A DNA stretch of 43,708 nucleotides from Oxalobacteraceae bacterium (GTDB taxonomy: Bacteria > Pseudomonadota > Gammaproteobacteria > Burkholderiales > Burkholderiaceae_D): assembly GCA_021298555.1 (NCBI GenBank), contig JAJTGE010000020.1, positions 1 to 43,708 of the forward strand, given 5' to 3'. A program made the translations under genes and the position numbers. The notes below the pieces were generated by a model. The model was not told where the DNA came from. It did not search any database and saw only the letters and a program-made list of their open reading frames with translations. The first letter of the stretch is position 1. Every line of letters begins with the position of its first letter. Positions 1-9,318 of the stretch are shown here, piece after piece.

Positions 1-1
1 G

Positions 2-1123
2 TTATCGAGTTCGAACTTGAACAATTTGACGACCGATCAGGTTCAGTTGTTGACCAGTACGCAGATACAGTCGCTGACATCGACTCAGTTGCGTGGATTA
101 ACGAGTACGAACTTCCAAGCGTTAGAGACAACTGATGTACAAGCGTTGACAACAACACAGGTAAAGAACCTATCAACATCAAATATTTCGGCTATTACAT
201 CTGATCAATTGCAGGCGCTAACCACCTCACAGCTAATTAACTTTACATCGACACAGCGTTCAGTTTTGACTACATCTCAGACGAGCGGTTTGACAACTTG
301 TCAGACAAACGCCTTGGCTGGAAGCGCAGTCGATCCGCTGGTTCTCGATTTAAATTCGGATGGAATCCATGCCACATTAGCGGCAGGCCAAGGAGCAGCA
401 TTTATTTTGGCTGGCTTGAATATGGCTACCGGTTGGGTTGGGCCTGGTGACGGTATGCTGGTTTCAAGTAAAGACTTTGGACCCAATACCCTCCAGCCGT
501 TTGAAGGATTATTGCCCAAAGGCGTTGCTGCAGTAAACGGGCCGACCGGACTAGTGGCTATGGATACCAATGGCGATGGTGTCATTGATGTGAAAGATCC
601 AGCATTCAAGTCGCTGGAGGTTTATACCTATAACGACGGCGTGGGCAAGTTACACAAACTCTCAGAGCTGGACATTAAGTCTGTCTCCGTGAATATGACG
701 CCGACGGATCAGGTGAACAACGGTAATCTGCTTGGTTTGATGGGATCATTCACCACAAGCGATGGCGTGACGCACTCAATGGCGGACTATATGTTCCAAA
801 TTGCCCCGATAGTCGACTTGCGGAAGTTGATACAAGACTCCAGTGCACTTGTCAATTCTGGACGCGTGGACTTGACCAAGGTCGATGCGATAAAAAATCT
901 GAGCGTTTCCCTGCAAGATGTGCTGAGTGTCGGTGAAACTCTGGCTGGCATAAATCAGTTAACGGTGGACGGAGACAACAGCGATACCTTGTATCTAGCA
1001 AGTTCAGGATCGGGTTGGCAGTCTGCGGGCACGGTGACCGACGGAGCAGACTCGTATCATGTCTACGTAAATGCCAATGCACAATTAATGGTAAACGACA
1101 AGATTCACATTGTCATAGGCTAA
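2..1123 (+). CDS. Secreted octapeptide-repeat protein, 3' part (type I secretion substrate)
   Basis: The reading frame is open to the left edge, so the 5' end is missing and no real start is visible (the first TTG at 17 is inside the repeats). From about 26 to 313 it encodes at least 12 tandem octads of the form L-T-S/T-x-Q-V-x-x (for example LTSTQIQS, LTTTQVKN), rich in Ser and Thr. A C-terminal region follows, starting with DPLVLDLNSDG, then GWVGPGDG and an EF-hand-like calcium loop DTNGDGVID. PLVLDLNGDG-type segments are typical of large type I secreted, RTX-like repeat proteins of Proteobacteria. The gene ends about 270 bases before a complete type I secretion operon on the same strand, which makes it the probable cargo. 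Adhesin or biofilm protein is an inference; the missing N-terminus could hold other domains. Confidence 0.75.
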   Translation, partial: LSSSNLNNLTTDQVQLLTSTQIQSLTSTQLRGLTSTNFQALETTDVQALTTTQVKNLSTSNISAITSDQLQALTTSQLINFTSTQRSVLTTSQTSGLTTCQTNALAGSAVDPLVLDLNSDGIHATLAAGQGAAFILAGLNMATGWVGPGDGMLVSSKDFGPNTLQPFEGLLPKGVAAVNGPTGLVAMDTNGDGVIDVKDPAFKSLEVYTYNDGVGKLHKLSELDIKSVSVNMTPTDQVNNGNLLGLMGSFTTSDGVTHSMADYMFQIAPIVDLRKLIQDSSALVNSGRVDLTKVDAIKNLSVSLQDVLSVGETLAGINQLTVDGDNSDTLYLASSGSGWQSAGTVTDGADSYHVYVNANAQLMVNDKIHIVIG

Positions 1124-1142
1124 AAAAGCAGAGGCAAGGTAT

Positions 1143-1189
1143 CTAGTTGTGGTCGGTGGCTGCCTAATGAGGCAACCACCGACAGCTAG
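1143..1189 (+). terminator. Strong stem-loop after the repeat-protein gene
   Basis: An inverted repeat at 1152-1183 has arms gtcggtggctgcc and ggcaaccaccgac (one mismatch) around the loop taatga. Flanking ctag bases can extend the stem to about 1143-1189. It starts about 20-30 bases after the stop codon. There is no good T tract behind it, so it may be a weak terminator or an mRNA 3'-end stabiliser that separates the substrate gene from the transporter operon. The rest of the gap to 1394 holds only another small hairpin (1264-1282, GCTCTG/CAGAGC) and no gene. Confidence 0.5.
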
Positions 1190-1394
1190 CCTTCTTCAAG
1201 ACTAAGTGGTAATTCAGGCGAGCTGCTTGGGCTAACTAAACGCTTGGCCTTGGTGGACTCCTAGCTCTGTTTCAGCCAGAGCAAAAAAGTTAGCGCGTGA
1301 TTTTATAGGAATTGCTCAAATGCCATCACATTTGCCGACGCACAACTGTTGTTCAGTGATATGATTCCATTGTTATCGTCTGAGGTGTTTGCAT

Positions 1395-3599
1395 ATGAAC
1401 CATCCTGGCGGCGCCCGGTTGGAGCCGAGCCCGGCAGAGACCGATAGACTGCTGCAGGCCCTGTTGTGGGTTTGTAATAGTCACGGCATTCAAAAGTCTC
1501 ATGCCTCATTTTTGGCCGGCCTTCCGGCGATGGGCAAATTGTCTGTCGAGCATGGCGTCCGTGCAATGCAAGCCAGCGGCTTTTCAGTCAAGCTCGCCAA
1601 GCGCGACCCCGCATCTCTACCCATAGAAATCTACCCGGTTGTCCTGCTTCTCAAGGATGGCGGTGCCCTCATACTATTAGATAGAACGACTTCAGTTCGT
1701 GGCCCGCGCTATGAGTTGCTTCAGGCTGGCTTAGACGAGCAGCGTTTTTTTCTTGAAGAATCCGAATTACGCTCATTGTATGGCGGCCACTGCCTGCTCA
1801 TGAAGCAGCTGCCCAAGCCCGGTGAAGCAGGAGGAGAAGAGGACGATGAGCCCTCCGGATCGCGTTGGTTATGGCAGACCGTCTGGCGCTACCGGCGCTA
1901 CTACTACGACAGTATTCTGGCCACCGTACTCATTAATGTTTTATCGACCTTTGCCGGGTTGTTTACTATTCATGTGTACGACAGGGTCATTCCCCTTAAA
2001 GCCTATGCAACCTTATGGGCATTGGTGGCCGGGGTCGTTATCGCCTTATTGTTTGAGGCCGCGGCACGTCAATTGCGTGATTACCTCATGGATCTTGCGG
2101 CACGCAAAAGTGATATCACATTATCGTCGGCTCTTTTTTCGCAAGCATTAGGATTACGTCTAGAACATACTCCGCCATCATCCGGCGCATTTGCACACCA
2201 AGTCAGGCAATTCGAAACAGTTCGTGATTTTGGTACGTCAGCAAGTCTAGCTATCGTGACTGATCTACCCTTCTCGTTACTGTTTATCTTTATGATTTTT
2301 ACAGTAGCCGGAAAAATGGCGATCGTGCCGCTCGTAGCGATCGTTATATCCATGTTGATCGCTTTATGGATACAGTTTCCGTTGCATACGTTGATGATGC
2401 AAACCTTCCGTGATCAATCAGCCATGATGGGCGTGCTAATTGAATCAATCGAGGGTATAGAAACTCTGCGCGTAACAGGTGCTAGCGGCATCATGTCCAA
2501 GCGCTATGAAGATCTGACAGCAGCAACCGCCTTCTCAGGAATGAAATATCGCATCCTGTCTAACATCGTAATGACTGTGTTTAACTTCATACAGCAAGGT
2601 CAAAACATAGTGATATTGGTATGGGGCGTGTATCTGATTCATGAAGGAGAACTTAGTGCAGGTGCTTTAGTGGGTTGCATGATGTTTGCTAACCGTGCGA
2701 TAGGTCCAGTAGGTCAGTTTGTAGGATTAGCGACGCGATTTCAAACCGCAAAAACAGCGCTAGGTGGGCTCAACAATCTTATGAGCTTGCCGGTAGAGCG
2801 CGATCCAACGCGTTCATATCTTCAAAAGCCCACTATCGATGGTTCTATAGAAATCAACAATTTGAGTTTTGCTTATCCAGCGACCAGTGGCCACAAACCA
2901 CCCATCGCATTAAATGAAGTCAGCCTCAAAATAGACAAAGGCGAACGCGTTGCGTTCGTAGGAAAAATTGGTAGTGGAAAATCTACGCTACTACGAATGA
3001 TTGCGGGCTTGTATCAACCGTTTGAAGGTCAGGTCAAAGTTGATGGTATTGATATACGCCAGATTGATCCTGTCGATTTCAGAAACAACATAGGCTACGT
3101 CACACAAGATCTACGACTATTTCGTGGAACGCTACGCGAGAATATTTTCTTAGGTCGCCCAGCAGCATCCATGGAAGCGTTCCATGAAGTGGTCGCACTG
3201 ACAGGCTTAGACAGAATTGCAGATGCGCACCCCATGGGTTATGACATGCCTATCGGAACCATGGGATTAGGATTGTCAGGTGGTCAGCGTCAGCTTGTGG
3301 CATTAGCACGTGCATTAATCACGCGGCCAAAAATATTATTGATGGACGAGCCTACGTCCGCGATGGATATGCAAACCGAGGCATTGTTTACCAAACGTTT
3401 GGAAGCCATAGTTCAAGGCAGAACCGTCATCATCGTTACCCACAGGCCTTCACTATTAAGTGTGGTTGATCGCGTCATCGTCATGGATCAACAACGCATG
3501 GTGGCCGATGGACCGAAAGATCGTATCCTCGCTATGCTCGCTGGCCAAGATTCCAATGCGGTGCGCAAAGAAGGATTCTTAGATGCGGGAGATCATTAA
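1395..3599 (+). CDS. Type I secretion ABC transporter, LapB-like (inner membrane ATPase)
   Basis: An inner-membrane ABC exporter that powers type I secretion. I chose ATG 1395 because GAGGTG lies seven bases upstream; a TTG at 1389 is in frame but lacks such a site. Residues 1-140 resemble the degenerate C39-peptidase-like domain of LapB/HlyB-type transporters, with no obvious catalytic cysteine. About 165-440 is the six-helix membrane domain. The ATPase follows with Walker A GKIGSGKST near residue 523, signature LSGGQRQ near 627, Walker B ILLMDEP and the switch histidine in VTHR. Length (734 aa) fits the family. The next gene overlaps its stop codon (TAATG), which suggests translational coupling. 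The neighbours give the adaptor and outer-membrane parts of the same machine. Confidence 0.93.
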   Translation: MNHPGGARLEPSPAETDRLLQALLWVCNSHGIQKSHASFLAGLPAMGKLSVEHGVRAMQASGFSVKLAKRDPASLPIEIYPVVLLLKDGGALILLDRTTSVRGPRYELLQAGLDEQRFFLEESELRSLYGGHCLLMKQLPKPGEAGGEEDDEPSGSRWLWQTVWRYRRYYYDSILATVLINVLSTFAGLFTIHVYDRVIPLKAYATLWALVAGVVIALLFEAAARQLRDYLMDLAARKSDITLSSALFSQALGLRLEHTPPSSGAFAHQVRQFETVRDFGTSASLAIVTDLPFSLLFIFMIFTVAGKMAIVPLVAIVISMLIALWIQFPLHTLMMQTFRDQSAMMGVLIESIEGIETLRVTGASGIMSKRYEDLTAATAFSGMKYRILSNIVMTVFNFIQQGQNIVILVWGVYLIHEGELSAGALVGCMMFANRAIGPVGQFVGLATRFQTAKTALGGLNNLMSLPVERDPTRSYLQKPTIDGSIEINNLSFAYPATSGHKPPIALNEVSLKIDKGERVAFVGKIGSGKSTLLRMIAGLYQPFEGQVKVDGIDIRQIDPVDFRNNIGYVTQDLRLFRGTLRENIFLGRPAASMEAFHEVVALTGLDRIADAHPMGYDMPIGTMGLGLSGGQRQLVALARALITRPKILLMDEPTSAMDMQTEALFTKRLEAIVQGRTVIIVTHRPSLLSVVDRVIVMDQQRMVADGPKDRILAMLAGQDSNAVRKEGFLDAGDH

Positions 3600-4879
3600 T
3601 GAAATCAAAACATGATCTCGACAAAATTCACCCCTTTAGTGTTGGCGTGGAATGGAAATTATTTAAACGCAAAGCAAAACTCAAAGGCGACGACTACGAG
3701 TACATGCGCAATGTGAGTGAAGCACTACTGGCTCAAGCAACGCCAGCTTCATCTGCTGTGTTGTACTTAATGATAGTTCTTACTGTGGTTGCCATCGTGT
3801 GGGCCAATATGTCCTTTGTGGACGAAGTCACGTTGGCTGAAGCGCGAGTAATACCGACGAGCCGCGAGCAAGTAATTTCTAGTTTAGAAGGTGGCGTACT
3901 AGCAGAATTACTAGTGCATGAAGGCGATACAGTAGAAAAAGGGCAACCTATCGTCAGACTAGAGCCCACGCGTTTTGAATCGCAATACAAAGAAGGCATA
4001 TCGCGACAGCTCTCATTAAAAGCTACACGCGCGCGTGCGCGCGCTGAAGCCTACAACTTGCCACTAGAATTTCCACCTGAGGTGCGTGGAAACGCACTGC
4101 TAGTCGCTAACGAAACGCGAGCCTATGAAGCACGTAAACGAACCTTGGAAGAATCTGTTGCATCGCTACGCAAAAGTTTGGAGCTGATTTCTAATGAAGT
4201 CGCGATTTCAGAAAAATTATCTAAGCAGGGCTTGTTTTCAGAAGTTGAACTCTCACGCTTGCAGCGTCAGCAAAACGATTTGAATCAACAAATCATTGAG
4301 CGAGTTAATCGCTTTCGTGCCGACGCCAATACCGAGCTAACCCGAACCGAATCCGATCTTGGTCAATTAGCCCCTAATTTAAATGCGCGGTTAGATACAC
4401 TGGAACGAACGACATTGCGCGCGCCTGTCAACGGCATCGTGAAAAATTTACGGTTTACGACAATTGGTGCGGCAGTATCACCAAGCGCGCCCATACTTGA
4501 TATCGTGCCTATGGACAGCACACTCATGTTTGAAGCGCGCTTAGATCCTAAAGACGTGTCACATGTATCCATTGGATTGCCGGTAGCGATTAAATTGTCT
4601 GCCTATGATTCGGCTATTTATGGCGAATTAAATGGCAAGGTTGAAATGATCAGCCCAGATACTTTTCGAGAAGATGCGCGGCCGGTGGAAGGGCAGCCAG
4701 CCAATTACTACCGTGTAATGATCTCCAGCACGATGGATCCTGAAAATCCCAAGCAGAAGACGATGCAGATTATTCCGGGCATGCAAGCACAAACGCAGAT
4801 CAAGACCGGACAAAAAACGGTCATGCAGTATCTACTCAAGCCCTTAACGAAAGCGAAGGAAGCTTTTCGTGAGCGCTAG
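3599..4879 (+). CDS. HlyD/LapC-family membrane fusion protein of type I secretion
   Basis: The periplasmic adaptor that links the ABC exporter to the outer-membrane channel. The 426-residue protein has a short cytoplasmic N-terminus, one transmembrane helix around residues 52-73, a first half lipoyl-like motif (ISSLEGGVLAELLVHEGD), and a long Arg/Glu/Gln-rich coiled-coil stretch around 130-260. It then returns to the second half-motif (LRAPVNGIVKNL) and a C-terminal beta-barrel region. This is the standard HlyD layout. It starts on the TAATG overlap with the transporter and its last 11 bases overlap the TolC-family gene, so the three genes form one transcription unit. Confidence 0.93.
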   Translation: MKSKHDLDKIHPFSVGVEWKLFKRKAKLKGDDYEYMRNVSEALLAQATPASSAVLYLMIVLTVVAIVWANMSFVDEVTLAEARVIPTSREQVISSLEGGVLAELLVHEGDTVEKGQPIVRLEPTRFESQYKEGISRQLSLKATRARARAEAYNLPLEFPPEVRGNALLVANETRAYEARKRTLEESVASLRKSLELISNEVAISEKLSKQGLFSEVELSRLQRQQNDLNQQIIERVNRFRADANTELTRTESDLGQLAPNLNARLDTLERTTLRAPVNGIVKNLRFTTIGAAVSPSAPILDIVPMDSTLMFEARLDPKDVSHVSIGLPVAIKLSAYDSAIYGELNGKVEMISPDTFREDARPVEGQPANYYRVMISSTMDPENPKQKTMQIIPGMQAQTQIKTGQKTVMQYLLKPLTKAKEAFRER

Positions 4880-6227
4880 GTTGAACCCGTTTGCACTTCA
4901 GTGGATTTTTGCGATAGGGCTAGTTTTTTTAGTCATGACGACTGCAGTGGCCACCGACAATGAAGCTTTGCCCGCAGATGAAATTCGTTTGCTACGTAGT
5001 TTGCAAAATTTGGGTAGCGATGAAAGTACAAGGCGAGCTGAATTGCAGCTAAGGCAGTTAGTTAAACGTGCCCTGGAATTTAGCCCCGCCATGCGTGAAG
5101 CGCGTTACACCACCGACGCAGCACGACAAGACATTAATGCAGCCAAAGGCGCACGCTCACCCCAAGTGAACCTAACCAGCGGTGCCACTACCTATACCGG
5201 TGAAATACCAAATACTAGCCGCCCAGACAGACCGTATTTTGGTGTGAACGCTACCGTGCCTGTGTATGATTTTGGCCGGATTGCCGCCTCAATCAAAGGT
5301 CGCGAAGCCGCGTATGACGCATCCAATGCGCGCTACGCGCTGCAAGCAAATCAAGTAGCGGTCGACGTAGTAACTACCTGCCTTGACTATACCAAGCAGC
5401 GTGCATTGGTTTTTGCAGCAGACGACTATCTGGAAGCCGTGCAAAAGCTTGCAGACATGCTGACCAAGGTAACCGACGCAGACCCCGGTCGGCGCGGCGA
5501 ATTGGTACAGGCACGTTCACGCTTACTACAAGCAACCCAGGCCCGCGAAAATGCGCGCAGCTTAGCGCGCGAGTTTCGTATACGCCTAGACCGCCTGCTG
5601 GGAGCAGATCAATCAGCACTCTGTGATGGTATTGGCGCGATTTTTTTACAAAAGCCAGATTTAGAAAGCGTACGCGCCAAGCTGGTGACAAACCCTCAAG
5701 TAATGGCATTTCAATTCGATTATGAAACAGCATTGCGGCAGTTAGATCAAATTAACGCATCGCGCAAACCACAAGTACAAGCCAGCGCAGTGCATGCACC
5801 GGTGGCGAATGGATTAAGTAATAATTATTATCAGAGTTTTACGATTAGCATGAGCGTGCCGCTGTATGACGGCAAAATTTTAGAATCTGGTGAACGCGCA
5901 GCGCTTGAGCGAGCCAGAGCAGCAGCAGAGCGTATAGATACAACCATTCAGCAACTCGATACCGAGTATCGTGCGCGCTATGAATTAGCAACTGCAGCAC
6001 TAAGGCGAACCAACGAGTACGTCAGCCTGTTAGAAATTAATGATCGTGTACGTAAAGATTTTTTTGTGCAGTGGTATGCATTAGGTCGCCGATCATTGTA
6101 TGAGTTACTCGCTGTAGAGCTTGAGCAGTACACACTACAGCAAGGATATTTTTCATCGTTATTTGATGCAATGAGTGGCGTGGGAAGAATCCTGGGCACG
6201 TCAGGGCAATTGGTGATCGCTGAATAG
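4869..6227 (+). CDS. TolC-family outer membrane channel of type I secretion
   Basis: The outer-membrane efflux component (OEP family, two repeated helical hairpins plus beta-barrel strands). It starts at GTG 4869, overlapping the adaptor gene by 11 bases. Residues 1-28 look like a signal peptide with a hydrophobic core (FAIGLVFLVMTTAVA). The first OEP repeat begins near FSPAMREARYTTDAARQDI and contains PQVNLTSGATTYTGE; the second includes KPQVQASAVHAP and FTISMSVPLYDGK, the typical strand-forming segments. The 452-residue length is normal. With the two upstream genes it completes a dedicated secretion machine, presumably for the repeat protein at 2-1123. Confidence 0.92.
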   Translation: MSARLNPFALQWIFAIGLVFLVMTTAVATDNEALPADEIRLLRSLQNLGSDESTRRAELQLRQLVKRALEFSPAMREARYTTDAARQDINAAKGARSPQVNLTSGATTYTGEIPNTSRPDRPYFGVNATVPVYDFGRIAASIKGREAAYDASNARYALQANQVAVDVVTTCLDYTKQRALVFAADDYLEAVQKLADMLTKVTDADPGRRGELVQARSRLLQATQARENARSLAREFRIRLDRLLGADQSALCDGIGAIFLQKPDLESVRAKLVTNPQVMAFQFDYETALRQLDQINASRKPQVQASAVHAPVANGLSNNYYQSFTISMSVPLYDGKILESGERAALERARAAAERIDTTIQQLDTEYRARYELATAALRRTNEYVSLLEINDRVRKDFFVQWYALGRRSLYELLAVELEQYTLQQGYFSSLFDAMSGVGRILGTSGQLVIAE

Positions 6228-6298
6228 ATAAAGACTAAAAACTAAAAACATACGATACACACTGCAAAATCAAACGGCTACGAACTAAGGCGATACAG

Positions 6299-8521
6299 GT
6301 GAAAAAAGCGAGTAATCCCCATCAAACAAAGCTGGTGCAGGCCGTTGATTTGCAAAACAAAGGCGATAATAAAAAAGCGACCGCCTTATTTTTGCAAGTA
6401 TTGAATTCGCATCCTGAAAATATTGTTGCGCTTTATTCGTTAGCCGCTATTGAATCAAATGTAGGTAACGCAACTGCTGCACTTAATTACGCTACGCGCG
6501 CCGTACGAGCAAGCCCTAGCTTTGCAGAGGCGCGTTTAGCGCGATCAGTTATCTTGTATAAATTGGGTCGATTTGATGAGGCATTAGTCGAAGCCGACAA
6601 GACACTGGAGCTGCAACCCAACATGGAGGCGGCACTAGCTCATAAAGTAGCCATTGCCACTGCCAAAACTAGCGGACTAACTGTTACCCCCGCTATCGCC
6701 GGGCAGAGTGCGGAATTAAATACCAAAGCACTGCAGTTGCAAGATCAGGGTAAGCTAAACGAAGCCGAGCGTCTGTTTATTAGCGTATTAGAAAAATATC
6801 CCGATGATTTTGTTGCGCTCTACTCCCTAGGCGTTATTGCTGGCCGTAGCGGTCGCAGTGACGAAGCCTTGCGTTGGCTAACGCTAGCAGCAGAGACCTC
6901 ACCAGATAACGCCATGGCTCACTATGCACTGGCAACGACCTTGCAAGGACTGGCACTATTTGAGCAAGCATTAGCTGCTTTTGATAGAGCACTCGAAATA
7001 AATCCGGAGTATATGGATGCCTACAACAATAAGGCGACGCTTTTACACAGCATGAACCGGCACCTCGAGGCGCTGCAAACGATGGAGCAGGCGCTGTCTA
7101 TCTCGCCGCAAGATCAAAAATCGCTGGGTAACAAAGGCTACATACTTACCGAATTCAAACAAAATGCATTAGCTGCAGATGTCTTCAAGCATCTGTTAAC
7201 CATCAATCCGGAGTATGAATACGCAGAAGGCTTGCACGCATTTGCACGCCTGCATAGCTGCGACTGGACAGATTTTGATGTCAACAAACAGCGCATCATT
7301 GAAGGCGTACGTGCGGGCAAAAAAGTCTGTAACCCATTTGCACTCATGGCCATTACTGATGATGCAAAAGACCACTTGAAATGTGCTGAAACATTTGGTG
7401 AGCAGCGATTTCCTGCGGCTAAAGAGCCGTTGTGGCGTGGTGAAGTTTATCGCCATCGTAAAAAGCGCGTTGCTTTTATCTCAGCAGATTTTCGTGAGCA
7501 TCCGGTTGGTTATTTACTGATTGGTTTGATAGAAAATTTCGATAAAACGCAATTTGAAACCTTTGGTATCTCGTTAGCGCTGCGTGATGGATCTGAGCTT
7601 TATAGTCGCTATCGCAATGGCTTCGATCATTATCTCGATTGTGCAGATAAGGCTTCGCATGAAGTTGCGCGACTTATCCGCGCCATGGAAATCGATATCA
7701 TGATTGACTTGTCTGGCTATACCTCAGGTTCGCGATTAGACATACTTGCGCATCGCCCCGCGCCAGTACAAGCAACCTACTTGGGATTTCCGGGCGGGCT
7801 TAACCTGCCTTATATCGACTACCTCATTGCAGACAAAGTGACGGTGCCAGAGGAACATCAGCCGCATTACCGAGAGAAATTACTCTACTTACCGCACTGC
7901 TACTTACCGCGGGACACAGGTGTAAAACTCGCACCCACTACACCGCCTCGATCAAAGTTTGGCTTGCCGAATGATGGCCTCGTATTGTGCAGTTTTAATC
8001 ATGACTACAAAATCAATCCTCCTATGTTTGAAGCATGGATGGATTTGTTACGTGAAAATCCCGGTAGCGTACTTTGGTTAATGAAATTAAATGACGATGC
8101 GCGACAGAATTTAGAAAAGACTACTAACCACTTTGGAATAGATCCTAAGCGACTAGTATTTGCTACCCGTGTACCGCGAGTTGAAGATCACTTGGCACGC
8201 TATCGTCATGCAGACGTCTTCCTAGACACCTTTCCCTACAATGGTCACACCACAGCCAGCGACGCACTCCTTGCGGGTGTGCCTGTCGTGACCTTGACGG
8301 GCAATGGATTTGCCAGCCGCGTTGCGACTAGCTTATTGCATGACATGGGCAAATCAAGCTGGTGTGTGAACAGCATCGATCAGTACAAACAAAAGGCTAA
8401 AGATCATTTGCAAGGCAAAGATCGCGATCTCGCCGGCAAAGAACAGCGCGAAAGTATGCCCTGGCCGATTACTGAAGAAACACAGGTCCAGGCGTTTTGT
8501 CACGCGCTGTCGCAAATTTAA
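6299..8521 (+). CDS. TPR repeat plus GT41 (O-GlcNAc transferase-like) glycosyltransferase
   Basis: A 740-residue protein with two parts. Residues 1-310 are tetratricopeptide repeats (for example FLQVLNSHPENIVALYSLAAIES, recurring at about 34-residue spacing). Residues 385-740 match the SPINDLY/OGT catalytic domain of family GT41: SADFREHPVG near 395 carries the His that corresponds to the conserved active-site His of OGT, HRPAPVQATYLGFPG follows, FNHDYKINP near 567 carries the UDP-contacting Lys, and DTFPYNGHTTASDALLAGVPVVT is the nucleotide-sugar site. Cytoplasmic. The family transfers GlcNAc or another sugar to Ser/Thr (or Asn in HMW1C relatives). The start is GTG with AAGG eight bases upstream. 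It lies 71 bases after the secretion operon, so modification of the Ser/Thr-rich cargo before export is an attractive inference; the real acceptor is unknown. Confidence 0.88.
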   Translation: MKKASNPHQTKLVQAVDLQNKGDNKKATALFLQVLNSHPENIVALYSLAAIESNVGNATAALNYATRAVRASPSFAEARLARSVILYKLGRFDEALVEADKTLELQPNMEAALAHKVAIATAKTSGLTVTPAIAGQSAELNTKALQLQDQGKLNEAERLFISVLEKYPDDFVALYSLGVIAGRSGRSDEALRWLTLAAETSPDNAMAHYALATTLQGLALFEQALAAFDRALEINPEYMDAYNNKATLLHSMNRHLEALQTMEQALSISPQDQKSLGNKGYILTEFKQNALAADVFKHLLTINPEYEYAEGLHAFARLHSCDWTDFDVNKQRIIEGVRAGKKVCNPFALMAITDDAKDHLKCAETFGEQRFPAAKEPLWRGEVYRHRKKRVAFISADFREHPVGYLLIGLIENFDKTQFETFGISLALRDGSELYSRYRNGFDHYLDCADKASHEVARLIRAMEIDIMIDLSGYTSGSRLDILAHRPAPVQATYLGFPGGLNLPYIDYLIADKVTVPEEHQPHYREKLLYLPHCYLPRDTGVKLAPTTPPRSKFGLPNDGLVLCSFNHDYKINPPMFEAWMDLLRENPGSVLWLMKLNDDARQNLEKTTNHFGIDPKRLVFATRVPRVEDHLARYRHADVFLDTFPYNGHTTASDALLAGVPVVTLTGNGFASRVATSLLHDMGKSSWCVNSIDQYKQKAKDHLQGKDRDLAGKEQRESMPWPITEETQVQAFCHALSQI

Positions 8522-9285
8522 TGCTGAACAAACAATCAACTATGCCAGCAACCTCAGTAGAAATTGGCATTCCTATTTATAAAGCAGACTTGAATGCAGA
8601 TGAACTTTTTTCAGTTGATCGCACATTTGAAGTATTGGCATCTTATCCACTAACCTTTTTTGCGCCAGCTGGATTGGATGTCAGCTTTTATGCTGAAAGA
8701 TACCCAAGCGCGAAATTCAAATTTTTTGAAAAAAAATATTTCGCATCAGTACAAGATTACTGTCGGCTTCTGTTACGAGAAGATTTTTATTCGGCTTTCG
8801 ACGATAAAGAGTTTTTACTGATAGTGCAGCCCGACGTCTATTTATTCAAAGACAATTTACCCGAATGGCTAAATGGTCCATTTGACTATGTTGCTGCTCC
8901 TTGGCCAAATGGATTGACCTTAAATATTCAGTTTGGAAAATTCTTAATCGATGGGGTTGGACGACCCTACACCGTCTATGTAGGTAATGGTGGATTTAGT
9001 TTAAGGCGCATAAGTAAATTTAAATCAATAATTGAAGAGCATAAAGACGTCGCAGACTGGTTCATCCAGTCAGGGTCGAGTGAAGATTTATTCTTTTCAT
9101 TTATGGGTGCGCTATCGATTGATTTTCATATACCAAATCAAATTCAAGCTTCATTATTTTCGATGGAAGTGGGGCCAGAATATTTTTATCATTTAAATGG
9201 TGGCAAGCTCCCTATGGGGGCGCATGCCTATACTTTGCACTCGCAGAGTTTTTGGCAGCAACATATTCTACAGCGACCAGCTTAG
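8521..9285 (+). CDS. DUF5672-like putative glycosyltransferase
   Basis: I place the start at ATG 8521, which overlaps the stop of the GT41 gene (TAATG); ATG 8542 is an alternative, while the longer frame from 8497 is probably not used. The 254-residue product has features I associate with DUF5672 proteins: an acidic cluster in LLIVQPDVYLF, then FDYVAAPWPN, YVGNGGFSLRR and the acidic SSEDLFFS. This set resembles sugar-nucleotide binding and metal sites of GT-A-fold enzymes. No signal peptide or membrane segment is seen, so it is probably cytoplasmic. The coupling to the GT41 gene suggests it extends or modifies the same glycan. The sugar and acceptor cannot be told. Confidence 0.7.
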   Translation: MLNKQSTMPATSVEIGIPIYKADLNADELFSVDRTFEVLASYPLTFFAPAGLDVSFYAERYPSAKFKFFEKKYFASVQDYCRLLLREDFYSAFDDKEFLLIVQPDVYLFKDNLPEWLNGPFDYVAAPWPNGLTLNIQFGKFLIDGVGRPYTVYVGNGGFSLRRISKFKSIIEEHKDVADWFIQSGSSEDLFFSFMGALSIDFHIPNQIQASLFSMEVGPEYFYHLNGGKLPMGAHAYTLHSQSFWQQHILQRPA

Positions 9286-9318
9286 TAACTGACCATACTG
9301 ACTCATAAAAAATTATTT

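Noticed and set aside
26-313. The octad region considered as a CRISPR-like or DNA-level satellite repeat
   Set aside because: The repeat is clear in the protein but the DNA units differ and there are no spacers; it is a coding repeat.
1264-1288. GCTCTG/CAGAGC hairpin followed by six A residues, looked at as a terminator
   Set aside because: On the plus strand it is followed by A rather than T; on the minus strand the T run precedes the stem, so neither direction fits.
1389-1394. TTG 1389 as the start of the secretion ABC transporter
   Set aside because: ATG 1395 is better spaced from GAGGTG.
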